Of a stretch of 64,000 bases of DNA, positions 36,140-45,639 are shown one piece after another. Position 1 is the stretch's first letter, and each line of letters opens with the position of its first letter. The position numbers and the translations under genes are program-made. The notes below the pieces were generated by a model, which did no database searches, had not been told where the DNA came from, and saw only the letters and a program-made list of their open reading frames with translations. The DNA is from Flagellimonas sp. S3867 (GTDB lineage: Bacteria > Bacteroidota > Bacteroidia > Flavobacteriales > Flavobacteriaceae). Location of the stretch: the NCBI RefSeq assembly GCF_014698935.1, contig NZ_JACVMN010000001.1:62001-126000 (forward strand), read 5' to 3'.

Positions 36140-36850
36140 CTACTCTTTCATCGCGTGGTATACGTTCTGCACATCATCATCCTCCTCGATCTTCTCCAAT
36201 AGCTTTTCAACATCGGCCACTTGTTCGTCGTTAAGCTCCTTTGTTACTTGTGGAATGCGTTCAAAACCAGAGGAAATTATTTCAATTTCACGGGATTCCA
36301 ATTCCTTTTGAATAGCTCCGTAACTTTCGAAAGAAGCATAAATATGAATGCCATCCTCATCAACAAAAACCTCTTCGGCGCCAAAATCAATCATTTCCAA
36401 TTCCAACTCCTCCGGGTCCATGCCTTCCCCGTTAATTGTAAAGTTGCAGGTATGGTCAAACATGAATTCTACGGAACCAGAAGTGCCCAAACTACCATTG
36501 CATTTATTAAAATAACTGCGAATATTGGCAACGGTACGGGTATTGTTGTCCGTGGCGGTCTCTATTAAAATAGCAATGCCATGGGGAGCATAACCCTCAA
36601 AAAGGACCTCTTTGAAATCCCCTTGATTTTTGTCAGAAGCCCTTTTAATTGCCCGTTCAATATTGTCTTTGGGCATGTTAACGGCTTTCGCATTTTGAAT
36701 AACCGCGCGTAAACGGGAATTTGAATCTGGATCAGGGCCACCTTCTTTAACGGCGATAACAATATCTTTTCCGATTCTGGTGAAAGCTTTGGACATTGCT
36801 GCCCAGCGTTTCATTTTACGTGCTTTTCTAAATTCAAATGCTCTTCCCAT
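36140..36850 (-). CDS. yebC: YebC/PmpR family DNA-binding protein (TACO1 type)
   Basis: A 236-residue member of the YebC/TACO1 family. The start MGRAFEFRKARKMKRWAAMS and the GPDPDSNSRLR stretch match the Bacteroidota branch. Members bind DNA as regulators, and recent work links YebC proteins to ribosomal translation of proline-rich stretches. The C-terminal acidic tail (EKIEEDDDVQNVYHAM) is normal. It has a good promoter 26 bp upstream (36876-36905). Confidence 0.94.
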   Translation of the reverse strand: MGRAFEFRKARKMKRWAAMSKAFTRIGKDIVIAVKEGGPDPDSNSRLRAVIQNAKAVNMPKDNIERAIKRASDKNQGDFKEVLFEGYAPHGIAILIETATDNNTRTVANIRSYFNKCNGSLGTSGSVEFMFDHTCNFTINGEGMDPEELELEMIDFGAEEVFVDEDGIHIYASFESYGAIQKELESREIEIISSGFERIPQVTKELNDEQVADVEKLLEKIEEDDDVQNVYHAMKE

Positions 36851-36875
36851 GTATTTTTTTGATTATGGACGGGGA

Positions 36876-36905
36876 CAAATTTAGCAAAAAATGCTCCTTT
36901 GACAA
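36876..36905 (-). promoter_or_regulatory. yebC promoter (TTG-N19-TAnnTTTG)
   Basis: On the minus strand TAAATTTG (36883-36876) matches TAnnTTTG, with TTG at 36905-36903 exactly 19 bases upstream. Transcription should start near 36870, about 20 bases before the yebC ATG. Confidence 0.6.
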
Positions 36906-36926
36906 GTTGAGTGACTAATATGCTGA

Positions 36927-37214
36927 TTAGTTGTTTCCAACAATGTTTTCGATGCTTTGGGCGAGGTCAAAATCGTATTGGGTGATGCCCCCAGCGTCAT
37001 GGGTGTTTAATTTTATGGTAAGTTGGTTATAGACATTTTCCCAATTGGGGTGATGGTTTTGCTGCTCCGCTTCAAAGGCAATACGGGTCATTACGGAAAA
37101 AGCTTCCTTAAAATCCTTGAAAATAAAGGACTTGGAGATGCTCTCATTTTCATAGGTCCATCCGTCAAGATTTTTAAGCTGATTTTCTATTTGGGTTGAA
37201 GTTAGTTTTTTCAT
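36927..37214 (-). CDS. 4a-hydroxytetrahydrobiopterin dehydratase
   Basis: A 95-residue pterin-4a-carbinolamine dehydratase (PCD/DCoH), which recycles the pterin cofactor of aromatic amino acid hydroxylases. The three conserved His and Asp residues lie in NHHPNWENVYN (near 52-62) and THDAGGITQYDFDLA (near 73-87), full length for the family. It is 4 bp downstream of a DUF1684 gene on the same strand. No phenylalanine hydroxylase gene is seen in the window. Molybdopterin-related roles have also been suggested for bacterial members. Confidence 0.93.
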   Translation of the reverse strand: MKKLTSTQIENQLKNLDGWTYENESISKSFIFKDFKEAFSVMTRIAFEAEQQNHHPNWENVYNQLTIKLNTHDAGGITQYDFDLAQSIENIVGNN

Positions 37215-37217
37215 CTT

Positions 37218-37814
37218 TTATTTATTTTTTATTCCAGCAATTATACGAATTGGTAAATCATTTTCTTTGGGAGGAATAGGACATGAGTAGTTCTTATTGT
37301 ACGCACAATATGGATTATAAGCTTTGTTAAAGTCGATAACGATGGTATCGCCATCCGGTATTTCCAAATCTATAAACCTTCCGCCGCCATAAGTTTCATT
37401 TCCGTTGGTAAGGTCGGTGAAGGGCAAAAACAAATGATTTTTATATTTCTCCGTCTCCCTAAGTTTATGGTTTTGATAAATGTTCAATTTGTGTGTTTTG
37501 CCATTTATTTTGAATGTGGCAACCCCATAAATTTCGTAAGTAGGTAATCTATCAGTTGAGGTTTTCATCAAAAAGGGAACGGCATCCACTGCCCTGTCAA
37601 ATTTTGCCTCTACTTTAAAGTTTTCATCGATGTCAAAAAAATAATGTCCTTTAAATTTTTTAAAATCCTTTTTTGTCAACGGTGATTTTTCTTCATCGCC
37701 GTAAAAAGTATTTAGCTCATTTTGAAATTCAATGACTGAGTCTTGGTAGGTTTGGCCAATACTTAGATTCATGCTAAATAAAAAGCTAACAAATACTAAT
37801 AATCTCATTTTCAA
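37218..37814 (-). CDS. DUF1684 domain-containing exported protein
   Basis: A 198-residue protein with a signal peptide (ending near MNLSIGQ, residue 21). The DUF1684 core contains YGGGRFIDLEIPDGDTIVIDFNKAYNPYCAY (near 142-172), with the conserved N-P-Y-C pattern and a further Cys in NYSCPIPP that is typical of the family. Members are uncharacterised, small, and widespread in Bacteroidota. Probably periplasmic. It is followed 3 bp later by the pterin dehydratase. Confidence 0.87.
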   Translation of the reverse strand: MKMRLLVFVSFLFSMNLSIGQTYQDSVIEFQNELNTFYGDEEKSPLTKKDFKKFKGHYFFDIDENFKVEAKFDRAVDAVPFLMKTSTDRLPTYEIYGVATFKINGKTHKLNIYQNHKLRETEKYKNHLFLPFTDLTNGNETYGGGRFIDLEIPDGDTIVIDFNKAYNPYCAYNKNYSCPIPPKENDLPIRIIAGIKNK

Positions 37815-37875
37815 TTTCTGGTTTTAATTTAAGTCCCATTTTTGGTTTAGACAGGGTAATTATGAATATTGTCCA

Positions 37876-38703
37876 TTACCCATCCACTGGGAGATGGTGA
37901 TCTATAATCTCTTGATATTTTATCCACAGATTTTTAGGCAGTTTATTGTGCTTGGGCAAAGCGGCCAGATAACGATCTTCGTTGGTGGTAAAAACACGCT
38001 TTAAAATGGGATGGTAGTTGCCCATTTGTTTGATGATTTCTTTAATGAATTCTTCATGTTGAATCAAATCCTTGCTTCCCAAATGGAAAATACCTGTTTT
38101 GTTCCGGTTGATGAGGTAATGGATTTGCTGCGTCAACCGGTCATCATTAGTCACATTAATGATTAGATTAGGAAACACCTCAATAGGTTTGTTGTTTTCC
38201 AAACTCTCTTTTATTTCCTTTACCCGTGGGGACGTATTTCCAAAAACCATGGGCACACGAAGAATGGCGGTTTTTTCCTTTGGCAACCTCATCATCATGT
38301 TCTCTATCTTGATTTTAAGCCTTCCAAATATACTTTCGGACAACGTTTTGTCGTATTCGTAGGAAGGAAACTTGCTATATGCATCAAACACATTGGCTGA
38401 AGAGACGAAATACAGTTTCGTCTTATTTTTTATGAGATACTCCATCATATGTTCGTGGGCCTGTATCTGTGCACCAAAATCACCACGGAGGGCGGATATG
38501 ATGAAGTCAGGGCGAACATTTTCCAAAAGGCTAACGATGTCGTCCTCCCGCATATCATAGCGTAAAAACTGTCCATTATCACCATAAACCGTACTATGAC
38601 AGTAGGTGCCGAAGGTGTTGAAATAGTTGCAGAGTTCTTTATAAATGGCATTGCCAATAAAACCACTGGCTCCCAGAATAAGTATCTTCTTTTTCTTTTC
38701 CAA
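37876..38703 (-). CDS. SDR family NAD(P)-dependent sugar-nucleotide reductase-like (RmlD type)
   Basis: A 275-residue extended short-chain dehydrogenase. The N-terminal dinucleotide motif LILGASGFIGNAI is at residues 8-20. YEYDKTLSE near 120 holds the Tyr of a Y-x-x-x-K pair. The fold and length fit the RmlD/dTDP-4-dehydrorhamnose reductase group, but there are no sugar-nucleotide genes nearby, so the substrate is not predictable. It starts 3 bp after the glutaminase stop on the minus strand, so it is likely cotranscribed with glsA and gcvT. Confidence 0.85.
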   Translation of the reverse strand: MEKKKKILILGASGFIGNAIYKELCNYFNTFGTYCHSTVYGDNGQFLRYDMREDDIVSLLENVRPDFIISALRGDFGAQIQAHEHMMEYLIKNKTKLYFVSSANVFDAYSKFPSYEYDKTLSESIFGRLKIKIENMMMRLPKEKTAILRVPMVFGNTSPRVKEIKESLENNKPIEVFPNLIINVTNDDRLTQQIHYLINRNKTGIFHLGSKDLIQHEEFIKEIIKQMGNYHPILKRVFTTNEDRYLAALPKHNKLPKNLWIKYQEIIDHHLPVDG

Positions 38704-38706
38704 ACA

Positions 38707-39621
38707 TTAAAATATTGACAACCCTGTCATGGTTGTTAGTTTTTCCAGAGCCATCATGCCTAGCTTGGAATTTCCTTTTTCATTAAGCCCAGGAGACCAT
38801 GTAGCTACACAAAACTCATTGGGCAATAAGGCTACAATTCCGCCTCCAACACCACTTTTACCCGGCAGTCCAACCTCAAAAGCAAACTCACCTGCTTCAT
38901 CGTAAAAACCACAAGTAAGCATTATGGCATTGATACGCTTTACTTTGGACAAATCGAGATAATTGTTGTTTTGAAGACAATTGCCCCGATTCATAAAAAT
39001 ATAAAAGACCTTGACCAATTGCTCGCAAGACATGCTTAGGGAACAACAATGGAAATAGAAATCCAATACCGTTTCAACATCATTTTCAAGATTGTTGAAA
39101 GATTTTATGAGATGGGCCGCAGCGTAATTTCGAAATCCAGTTTTTCTTTCAGAAAGTGCTACACTCTCATCAAATTTTATGGAATCGTCACCAGCTATTC
39201 TTCGAACATATTCCAAGAAATCAGCTTTGGGATTTTTTAAATTGGATACCAAAATATCTGATACTACTATAGCACCGGCATTGATCAACGGATTCCTTGG
39301 AATCCCATTTTCCATTTCCAAAAGGGATAAATGGTTGAAGGGGTCACCAGAGGGTTCAACACCGACTCGTTCCCATATGCGCTCGCCCAAAAGGGAGTAC
39401 GCCATGGAAAGTGATAATACTTTAGAAATACTCTGAATTGAAAATCTTTCATCTGAATCTCCAATATTATTTGCTATTCCGTCTTTGTCCAAAATAGACA
39501 TTCCAAACTTGTTAGGATCTATACAGGACAGTTCTGGAATATAGCTTGCCACTTTGCCCTTATCGGTCTGTTTGGAGACTTCTAGGGCAATGGTGCTTAT
39601 AATGGATTCAAAATCAGGCAT
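38707..39621 (-). CDS. glsA: Glutaminase A
   Basis: A 304-residue serine-dependent glutaminase of the beta-lactamase fold that converts glutamine to glutamate and ammonia. The catalytic S-x-x-K is SISK at about residues 64-67 (within FSIQSISKVLSLSMAY). NPLINAGAI lies near 110, and the oxyanion stretch GKSGVGGGI lies near 254. Full length. Its start overlaps the gcvT stop by one base, which is tight coupling of amino-acid nitrogen and one-carbon genes. Confidence 0.95.
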   Translation of the reverse strand: MPDFESIISTIALEVSKQTDKGKVASYIPELSCIDPNKFGMSILDKDGIANNIGDSDERFSIQSISKVLSLSMAYSLLGERIWERVGVEPSGDPFNHLSLLEMENGIPRNPLINAGAIVVSDILVSNLKNPKADFLEYVRRIAGDDSIKFDESVALSERKTGFRNYAAAHLIKSFNNLENDVETVLDFYFHCCSLSMSCEQLVKVFYIFMNRGNCLQNNNYLDLSKVKRINAIMLTCGFYDEAGEFAFEVGLPGKSGVGGGIVALLPNEFCVATWSPGLNEKGNSKLGMMALEKLTTMTGLSIF

Positions 39622-40706
39622 TATTTTTTATAAAAGGGCAATTTTACCACCGTGGCAGGGACTTGGTTCTTTCTAATTTGAATAAAGACCTTGCTGTCAA
39701 CCTTGGCATTTTCAATGGTTACATATCCTAATCCTATTCCTTGGGAAAGCGAGGGAGACATGGTTCCTGAGGTTACTGATCCAATTTCCGTTCCGTTTGC
39801 GTCAACGATGGCATAACCTTGTCTAGGAATCCCTTTTTCATCCAGTTGAAAAGCAATAAGTTTCTTTGAAGGACCCTCTTCTTTTTCCTTAGCCAAAGCT
39901 TCGCTGTTCACAAAATCTTTGGTGAATTTGGTAACCCATCCTAATCCAGCAGCAAAAGGGGAGGTAGTGTCGTCAATATCGTTTCCGTAAAGACAATAGC
40001 CCATTTCCAAGCGTAAGGTATCACGGGCGGCAAGTCCTATTGGTTTGATGCCAAAATCAGAACCTGCTTCCAGAACCTTGTCCCAAACTTGTTTTACCTC
40101 ATCGTTTTTACAGTAGATTTCGAACCCGCCAGAACCGGTATATCCAGTTGCGGAAATAATTACGTGCTCAATTCCGGCAAAATCGGCTACAACAAAGTTG
40201 TAGAATTTAATTTCGGATAGGTCTATCGACGACAATGATTGCATAGCTTCTACGGCTTTTGGCCCTTGAATGGCAAGCAAGGAATAATCCTCGGAGATGT
40301 TCTTCATTACAGCTCCGATGACTTCATTATATTTTGAAATGTGGTTCCAGTCCTTTTCAATGTTAGAGGCATTGACAACGAGCAGATAAGTTTCCTCCTT
40401 CACTCTGTAAACGATAAGATCGTCCACAACTCCTCCTATTTCATTCGGTAGATATCCGTACTGTGCTTTGCCAACTGTTAGTTTTGCGGCATCGTTTGAA
40501 GTCACTTTCTGAATAAGTTCCAAGGCATTTGGACCTTCAATCAAGAATTCACCCATGTGGGATACATCAAAAACTCCAACAGCTTTTCTAACCGTTTCGT
40601 GTTCAACATTTACCCCTTCATAGGAAACAGGCATATTGTAACCCGCAAAGGGAACCATTTTTGCACCCAACGCAATATGGGTATTGCTCAAGGCAGTAGA
40701 TTTCAT
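39621..40706 (-). CDS. gcvT: Glycine cleavage system aminomethyltransferase (T protein)
   Basis: A 361-residue T protein, which passes the methylene group from aminomethyl-lipoyl H protein to tetrahydrofolate and releases ammonia. The N-terminal FDVSHMGEF lies near 48. GYTGSGGFEIYC (near 193) and ARDTLRLEMGYCLYGND (near 230) are diagnostic. Start ATG at 40706 is preferred over the TTG two codons upstream. The other glycine cleavage genes are not in the window. It lies 94 bp downstream of the thrC stop. Confidence 0.96.
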   Translation of the reverse strand: MKSTALSNTHIALGAKMVPFAGYNMPVSYEGVNVEHETVRKAVGVFDVSHMGEFLIEGPNALELIQKVTSNDAAKLTVGKAQYGYLPNEIGGVVDDLIVYRVKEETYLLVVNASNIEKDWNHISKYNEVIGAVMKNISEDYSLLAIQGPKAVEAMQSLSSIDLSEIKFYNFVVADFAGIEHVIISATGYTGSGGFEIYCKNDEVKQVWDKVLEAGSDFGIKPIGLAARDTLRLEMGYCLYGNDIDDTTSPFAAGLGWVTKFTKDFVNSEALAKEKEEGPSKKLIAFQLDEKGIPRQGYAIVDANGTEIGSVTSGTMSPSLSQGIGLGYVTIENAKVDSKVFIQIRKNQVPATVVKLPFYKK

Positions 40707-40800
40707 ATTCAATAATTTTGCTGGGGTAAATTTATTGAATTCGCAATAGCTGATACTACATTCCAGCCAATGTTTTCAACAAACTTTTGTGAATTCTAGC

Positions 40801-42096
40801 CTAACCTTCAAGTAGATAGGTTTTTAGCTCTTCATAAGTTGAAATCTTAATGGATTTTTTATCCTTTCCCATTACTTTTTGGATTTGGGGAGGAATTTCA
40901 GGCGAGATTTCAAGAGTTTCTTCAACAACATCCAAAAACTTGACAGGGTGGGCAGTTTCCAAGAATATACCGTAGGTATCTGGATTGGCTTTTTGATACT
41001 CCTTCAATCCCAAATAACCTACTGCACCGTGAGGGTCGGTAACATAATCTGATAAGGAATGCACCTTTTTCATGGCTTCCCTGGTTGTTTCATCTGAAAA
41101 TGAATAGGAAGAAAGATTTTCTTTTAGTGCATCAAAATTATCTTGGTACAAATGTCTTATCCGGATGAAATTACTTGGATCACCTACATCCATAGCGTTG
41201 GAAATGGTGGCTTTGGAAGGTACGGGTTGGTAAACTCCCTTTTTCATAAACTTGGGAACCACATCATTAACATTGGTCGATGCCACAAAGTGTTTTACGG
41301 GCATGCCCAGTTTTTGGGCAACCATTCCAGCACAAATATTTCCAAAATTTCCAGAGGGAACGGAAAAAACCATCTCCTTTCCTTTGGAAGAGGCTTGTTT
41401 ATAAGCAAACAAAAAGTAGAACAATTGCGGAAGCCATCTTGCAATGTTGATGCTATTGGCGGATGTAAGCTTTTTGTGATCAGTTATTTCAGTATCCAGA
41501 AATGCGGTTTTGACCATGCGCTGGCAATCATCAAAAGTACCATTGACTTCCATGGCCACGATGTTCTGTCCCAAGGTGGTCAATTGTTTTTCTTGGATGT
41601 CACTTACTTTTCCACTTGGATAAAGAATAACGACATTTACACCCTCAACACCTAAAAAGCCATTGGCAACGGCACCACCTGTATCGCCTGAGGTGGCCAC
41701 CAGAACGGTCACCTCTGTTTTTTCCCCTTTGGAGAAATAACCCATGCAGTTGGCCATGAACCGGGCTCCCACATCCTTAAAGGCCATGGTTGGACCATGA
41801 AAAAGTTCAAGGGTCGCTACGTTTTCCTCAATTTCAACAATGGGGAAATCAAAATCCAATACGTCGGATATGATATTTTTAAGGACATCATCAGGAATTT
41901 CACCTTCTACAAATTGATGAATGGCCTTGAAAGCAATCTCATTATTGGAAAGAGCAGTGATATTATCAAAAAACTCCTTTGGAAGTGGTTCAATTCTTTC
42001 TGGAAAGTATAATCCCTTATCCGGAGCAATTCCTGCTACAACGGCATCTTTGAAAGTTGCCTGTATTTTTGGGTTGTTTAGACTGTAAAAGTTCAT
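40801..42096 (-). CDS. thrC: Threonine synthase
   Basis: A 431-residue PLP enzyme that makes threonine from O-phospho-homoserine. The PLP Lys lies in MAFKDVGARFMA near residue 108, and ATSGDTGGAV near 134 is the phosphate-binding loop. SVPSGNFGNI lies near 247. It is the last gene of the thrA-thrB-thrC operon, 3 bp after thrB, controlled from the promoter and leader peptide at 45533-45670. Length is that of the class II-like (PLP-fold II, short) enzymes. Confidence 0.96.
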   Translation of the reverse strand: MNFYSLNNPKIQATFKDAVVAGIAPDKGLYFPERIEPLPKEFFDNITALSNNEIAFKAIHQFVEGEIPDDVLKNIISDVLDFDFPIVEIEENVATLELFHGPTMAFKDVGARFMANCMGYFSKGEKTEVTVLVATSGDTGGAVANGFLGVEGVNVVILYPSGKVSDIQEKQLTTLGQNIVAMEVNGTFDDCQRMVKTAFLDTEITDHKKLTSANSINIARWLPQLFYFLFAYKQASSKGKEMVFSVPSGNFGNICAGMVAQKLGMPVKHFVASTNVNDVVPKFMKKGVYQPVPSKATISNAMDVGDPSNFIRIRHLYQDNFDALKENLSSYSFSDETTREAMKKVHSLSDYVTDPHGAVGYLGLKEYQKANPDTYGIFLETAHPVKFLDVVEETLEISPEIPPQIQKVMGKDKKSIKISTYEELKTYLLEG

Positions 42097-42099
42097 AGG

Positions 42100-43023
42100 T
42101 CAGGATAATCTTTTTACGCCTTGAGTATTGACTTTGGATATATGAATGTCGAAAGGAATTCCGATGCTTTGATACGTTTTATGCATAGATTCGGCCACTT
42201 TTTTAGCGGTAGCCTCTCCCTTGCTCAATGCAAAAATGGAAGGCCCAGATCCGGAGATTCCACTTCCCAAAGCCCCGGCTTTGGTTGCATTTAATTTTAT
42301 ATCATCAAAAGCTGGAATCAATATGGAACGAATGGGTTCTACAATATGATCTTGTAGTGAGCGACCAATCAAATCATAATCCGATTGAAAAAGTCCAGCT
42401 ACAAGTCCACCCAGGTTACCCCATTGTTTGATTCCTTTTTCCAAGGTGATATTGGTTTTCAAAATTTTTCTCGAGTCGGACGTTTTTACCTCGATCTGGG
42501 GATGTATCACTGTGGCAAAAAGTTCTTCTGGAGTTGGTAAAGGGATAATATCCAATGGCTCATAGCTTCTTACTAAAGTAAAACCGCCATAAAGGGCGGG
42601 CGCTACATTGTCGGCATGGGCCACATCACTGGCCAATTTTTCACCTTGCATCGCAAATTGCACCAATTCCATGTTGGAAAATGGCTTGCCCAATAATTCG
42701 TTCATGGCCCAAACGGCACCTGCGGAACTAGCAGCACTGCTACCAATACCACTCCCTGGCTTTATTTTTTTATCTATTTCAATTTCAAATCCACCGTCGT
42801 AATTGCTTTTTTCAAGTAGGGCCAAACCGGCTACCCCGGAAACATTTTTGGAAGTTTCCAATGGCAAATCTTGGCCAGTAATTTTGCTGATGAAAATCCC
42901 TTTTTTTGAAATTTTTCGAACAATCATATCATCGCCAACAGCGTCCAAGGCCAATCCTAGAACATCAAATCCGCAGGAGACATTGGCTATAGTGGCCGGA
43001 CAGAAAACCTTGATTTCTTCCAT
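42100..43023 (-). CDS. thrB: Homoserine kinase
   Basis: A 307-residue GHMP kinase that phosphorylates homoserine. MEEIKVFCPATIANVSCGFD is the N-terminus, and the ATP-binding KPGSGIGSSAASSAG lies near residues 86-100. A Gly-rich C-terminal motif (ALGSGISGSGPSIFAL) lies near 253. The ATG at 43023 is used; a TTG five codons upstream would overlap thrA. One base separates it from the thrA stop. Second gene of the thr operon. Confidence 0.96.
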   Translation of the reverse strand: MEEIKVFCPATIANVSCGFDVLGLALDAVGDDMIVRKISKKGIFISKITGQDLPLETSKNVSGVAGLALLEKSNYDGGFEIEIDKKIKPGSGIGSSAASSAGAVWAMNELLGKPFSNMELVQFAMQGEKLASDVAHADNVAPALYGGFTLVRSYEPLDIIPLPTPEELFATVIHPQIEVKTSDSRKILKTNITLEKGIKQWGNLGGLVAGLFQSDYDLIGRSLQDHIVEPIRSILIPAFDDIKLNATKAGALGSGISGSGPSIFALSKGEATAKKVAESMHKTYQSIGIPFDIHISKVNTQGVKRLS

Positions 43024-43024
43024 C

Positions 43025-45469
43025 TTAGAAGTTTCCAATTCTGATTATATCGGCAAAGATACCAGAAGCTGTGACTTCCGCCCCGGCACCCGCTCCTTTT
43101 ATGATCAGGGGTTGACTCGGATAGCGTTCTGTGAAAAACAGCACAATGTTGTCACTTCCTTCCAAATTGTAAAAATCATGTCCTTTTGGAATCTGTTGAA
43201 GTCCAACTTTGGCCTTGCCATCTTCAAATTGTGCAACGTATTTAAGCTTGCTGTTGGTATCGGTAGCCTCTTTGTACATTTTTTGGAAATCCGACTCATA
43301 TTTTTTCAAGGATTCGAAAAAGGCTTCATTAGAAGCTGTTTCCAGACTTTCTTTGGGAAGAAAGGATTCATTTTCAATATGATCTATATCCAATGCATTG
43401 CCACTTTCCCTTGCCAAAATGAGAATCTTTCGCATTACATCAATACCACTCAAATCGATGGTTGGGTCCGGTTCTGTATAACCTTCTTCCTGAGCTTGTT
43501 TTACAACATCGTGGAAAGTAACTGAATCATCAAAATTGTTAAAAACAAAGTTTAAGCTCCCAGAAAGTACTGCCTGAATTTTGTTTACTTTATCCCCTGA
43601 TGCTATCAAATGCTTTAGTGTGTCAATAATGGGAAGTCCTGCACCAACATTGGTCTCAAATAAAAATGGAGCGCCGTATTTTTTGGCCAACTGTTTTAGG
43701 TCTTTGTAATAATCATAATCGGATGAGCAGGCTATTTTGTTACAGGTGACCACCGAAATGCTATTTTTTAAATAGTCAGGGTAGCTTTGTGCGACTTCTC
43801 CGCTTGCGGTGTTGTCTACAAAAACACTGTTTCGGTAATTAAATTCCTTTATGGTGTTAAAAAATGCTTGTTTGTCCGCTTTTTGTCCATTGGACAATGC
43901 TTTTTGCCAGTTTTCAAGTGCAATGCCATCTTCATCAAAGGCCATGGTTCTTGAATTGGCAATACCAATGACCCTGATGTTAAGTTTAAGCTCTTCCCGT
44001 AAATATTTATTTTGCTGCTGAATCTGTGCCAAGAATCTTGAACCAACATTTCCAACTCCCATTACAAAAAGGTTGAGTTGTTTTATGTTTTCCTCAAAAA
44101 ACCGTTCATGTAACGAGTTGAGTGCTTTCTTTACATCGGCTTTTTTAATTACGGCAGAAATATTGCGTTCAGAAGCTCCTTGAGCAATAGCTCTGATATT
44201 TACATTGTTTTTACCCAGGGTGCTAAACATTTTACCACTTAACCCCTGGTGACTTTTCATATTATCACCGACTAGGGCAATAATGGCCAGGTCTTTCTCG
44301 ACAATAACGGGTTGAATTTTGTTAGTGCTGATTTCGTATTCAAAAGCTTCATTCACGGCACTGATGGCTTTTTCCACATCTTCATCGGAAATACCCACGC
44401 AGATGGAATGTTCTGATGAAGCTTGGGTAATGAGCACTACACTGATGTTTTCTAAGGACAAAGTCTCGAAAAATCGTTTAGAAATACCAGGAATACCGAT
44501 CATACCGGGTCCTTCTAAAGAAAGTAGGCTAATTCCGCCTACATGACTGATGCCCCTAACTGTTTTTCCATTACCGTTGGTGCTTTTTGTAATCTGTGTC
44601 CCGGAATCTTCAGGAGCAAAAGTATTTTTAATTACAATTGGAATTTCCTTATTGAGCACGGGTTCAATAGTTGGAGGGTACAGTACCTTGGCACCAAAAT
44701 GGGAAAGCTCCATGGCTTCTTCGTAGCTGATATGTTCCACACATTTGGCTTGCTTTACCAATTTGGGGTTTGCTGTGAACATGCCGCTGACATCGGTCCA
44801 AATTTCCAACACTTCGGCATCTTGTGCGGCTGCTACTATTGCGGCGGTATAATCCGAACCACCTCTACCCAAGGTAGTGGAATCACCAAGTTGACTTGAT
44901 GCTACAAAGCCAGGTAAAACCGTAATTTTATGGGAAGCTTCTTTAAAATAAATAGTACAGTTTTGGTTTGTTACTTTGAAATTGACATTGGCCTTTCCAA
45001 AGTTGTTGTCGGTAATTATCAACTCCCGGCTGTCCTTCAATGCAGCATCTAAGCCCTCAGCTTTAAAATATTCACTGATGATAAATGATGAGAGCAATTC
45101 GCCATAGCTCACTATTTTATCGGATAGTTTTGGTGTGAGTTCGCCAATTAAAAATGAGCCTTCCAAAAGTGTTTCCAGAATATTCAGGTCGCTTTTGACT
45201 TGGCTTAAAATACTGCTCTGTTTTTGAACTGGAATAAGCTCTTTTATGACTGCAATATGCCTTTTTTCAATATCCTGAAACTTATTTTTATAGGCTAAAT
45301 CTTGGTTTGCGGCCAAGTCGGAGGTATTTAGCAAAAGGTCGGTCACTCCGCCGAATGCCGATACCACTACAGCTGTTTGGTCGGCTTTAATACTCGCAAC
45401 AATGGATTTAACTTTATGTGTATTTTCCGGATTGGCTACCGAAGTACCACCAAACTTTAAGACTTTCAT
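43025..45469 (-). CDS. thrA: Bifunctional aspartokinase I / homoserine dehydrogenase I
   Basis: An 814-residue fusion catalysing steps one and three of threonine synthesis. The N-terminal aspartokinase domain (about 1-290) opens with LKFGGTSVANP. Two regulatory ACT domains follow (about 310-455), which in E. coli ThrA sense threonine. The homoserine dehydrogenase domain begins near residue 465 with MGVGNVGSRFLAQI and runs to the C-terminus. First gene of thrABC. Regulation is visible in the sequence: a promoter at 45640-45670 and an 18-residue Thr/Ile-rich leader peptide at 45533-45589. Confidence 0.96.
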   Translation of the reverse strand: MKVLKFGGTSVANPENTHKVKSIVASIKADQTAVVVSAFGGVTDLLLNTSDLAANQDLAYKNKFQDIEKRHIAVIKELIPVQKQSSILSQVKSDLNILETLLEGSFLIGELTPKLSDKIVSYGELLSSFIISEYFKAEGLDAALKDSRELIITDNNFGKANVNFKVTNQNCTIYFKEASHKITVLPGFVASSQLGDSTTLGRGGSDYTAAIVAAAQDAEVLEIWTDVSGMFTANPKLVKQAKCVEHISYEEAMELSHFGAKVLYPPTIEPVLNKEIPIVIKNTFAPEDSGTQITKSTNGNGKTVRGISHVGGISLLSLEGPGMIGIPGISKRFFETLSLENISVVLITQASSEHSICVGISDEDVEKAISAVNEAFEYEISTNKIQPVIVEKDLAIIALVGDNMKSHQGLSGKMFSTLGKNNVNIRAIAQGASERNISAVIKKADVKKALNSLHERFFEENIKQLNLFVMGVGNVGSRFLAQIQQQNKYLREELKLNIRVIGIANSRTMAFDEDGIALENWQKALSNGQKADKQAFFNTIKEFNYRNSVFVDNTASGEVAQSYPDYLKNSISVVTCNKIACSSDYDYYKDLKQLAKKYGAPFLFETNVGAGLPIIDTLKHLIASGDKVNKIQAVLSGSLNFVFNNFDDSVTFHDVVKQAQEEGYTEPDPTIDLSGIDVMRKILILARESGNALDIDHIENESFLPKESLETASNEAFFESLKKYESDFQKMYKEATDTNSKLKYVAQFEDGKAKVGLQQIPKGHDFYNLEGSDNIVLFFTERYPSQPLIIKGAGAGAEVTASGIFADIIRIGNF

Positions 45470-45532
45470 GACTAATTATGTTGTAAAATGTTGAAAATGG
45501 TTTAATTAAAACTGACGGAAATAATGTGTAGA

Positions 45533-45589
45533 CTACCCCAAAGGGGTGATAATTGTCAAAGTGAAGAAGGATGAATTGTTTTTCATCAT
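45533..45589 (-). CDS. thr operon leader peptide (18 residues)
   Basis: A small ORF in the thrA leader, 44 bases after the predicted start site, that reads MMKNNSSFFTLTIITPLG and stops. Three Thr codons and two Ile codons lie in a TLTIIT run, as in the E. coli ThrL peptide, where ribosome stalling at scarce Thr or Ile controls the operon. An ACCCC-TTT-GGGGT hairpin (45535-45547) overlaps the last codons and the stop, and an alternative AACCCC partner lies at 45593-45598 upstream, so stalling could switch structures. A classic U-tract terminator after it is not obvious. Function is inferred by analogy. Confidence 0.7.
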   Translation of the reverse strand: MMKNNSSFFTLTIITPLG

Positions 45590-45639
45590 TAAGGGGTTGA
45601 TATCCGTTAGATTAAATTGCATCGTACAATATTCAAGGT

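Noticed and set aside
42228..42431. Plus-strand ORF within thrB
   Set aside because: It is antisense to the GHMP kinase domain and has no independent support.
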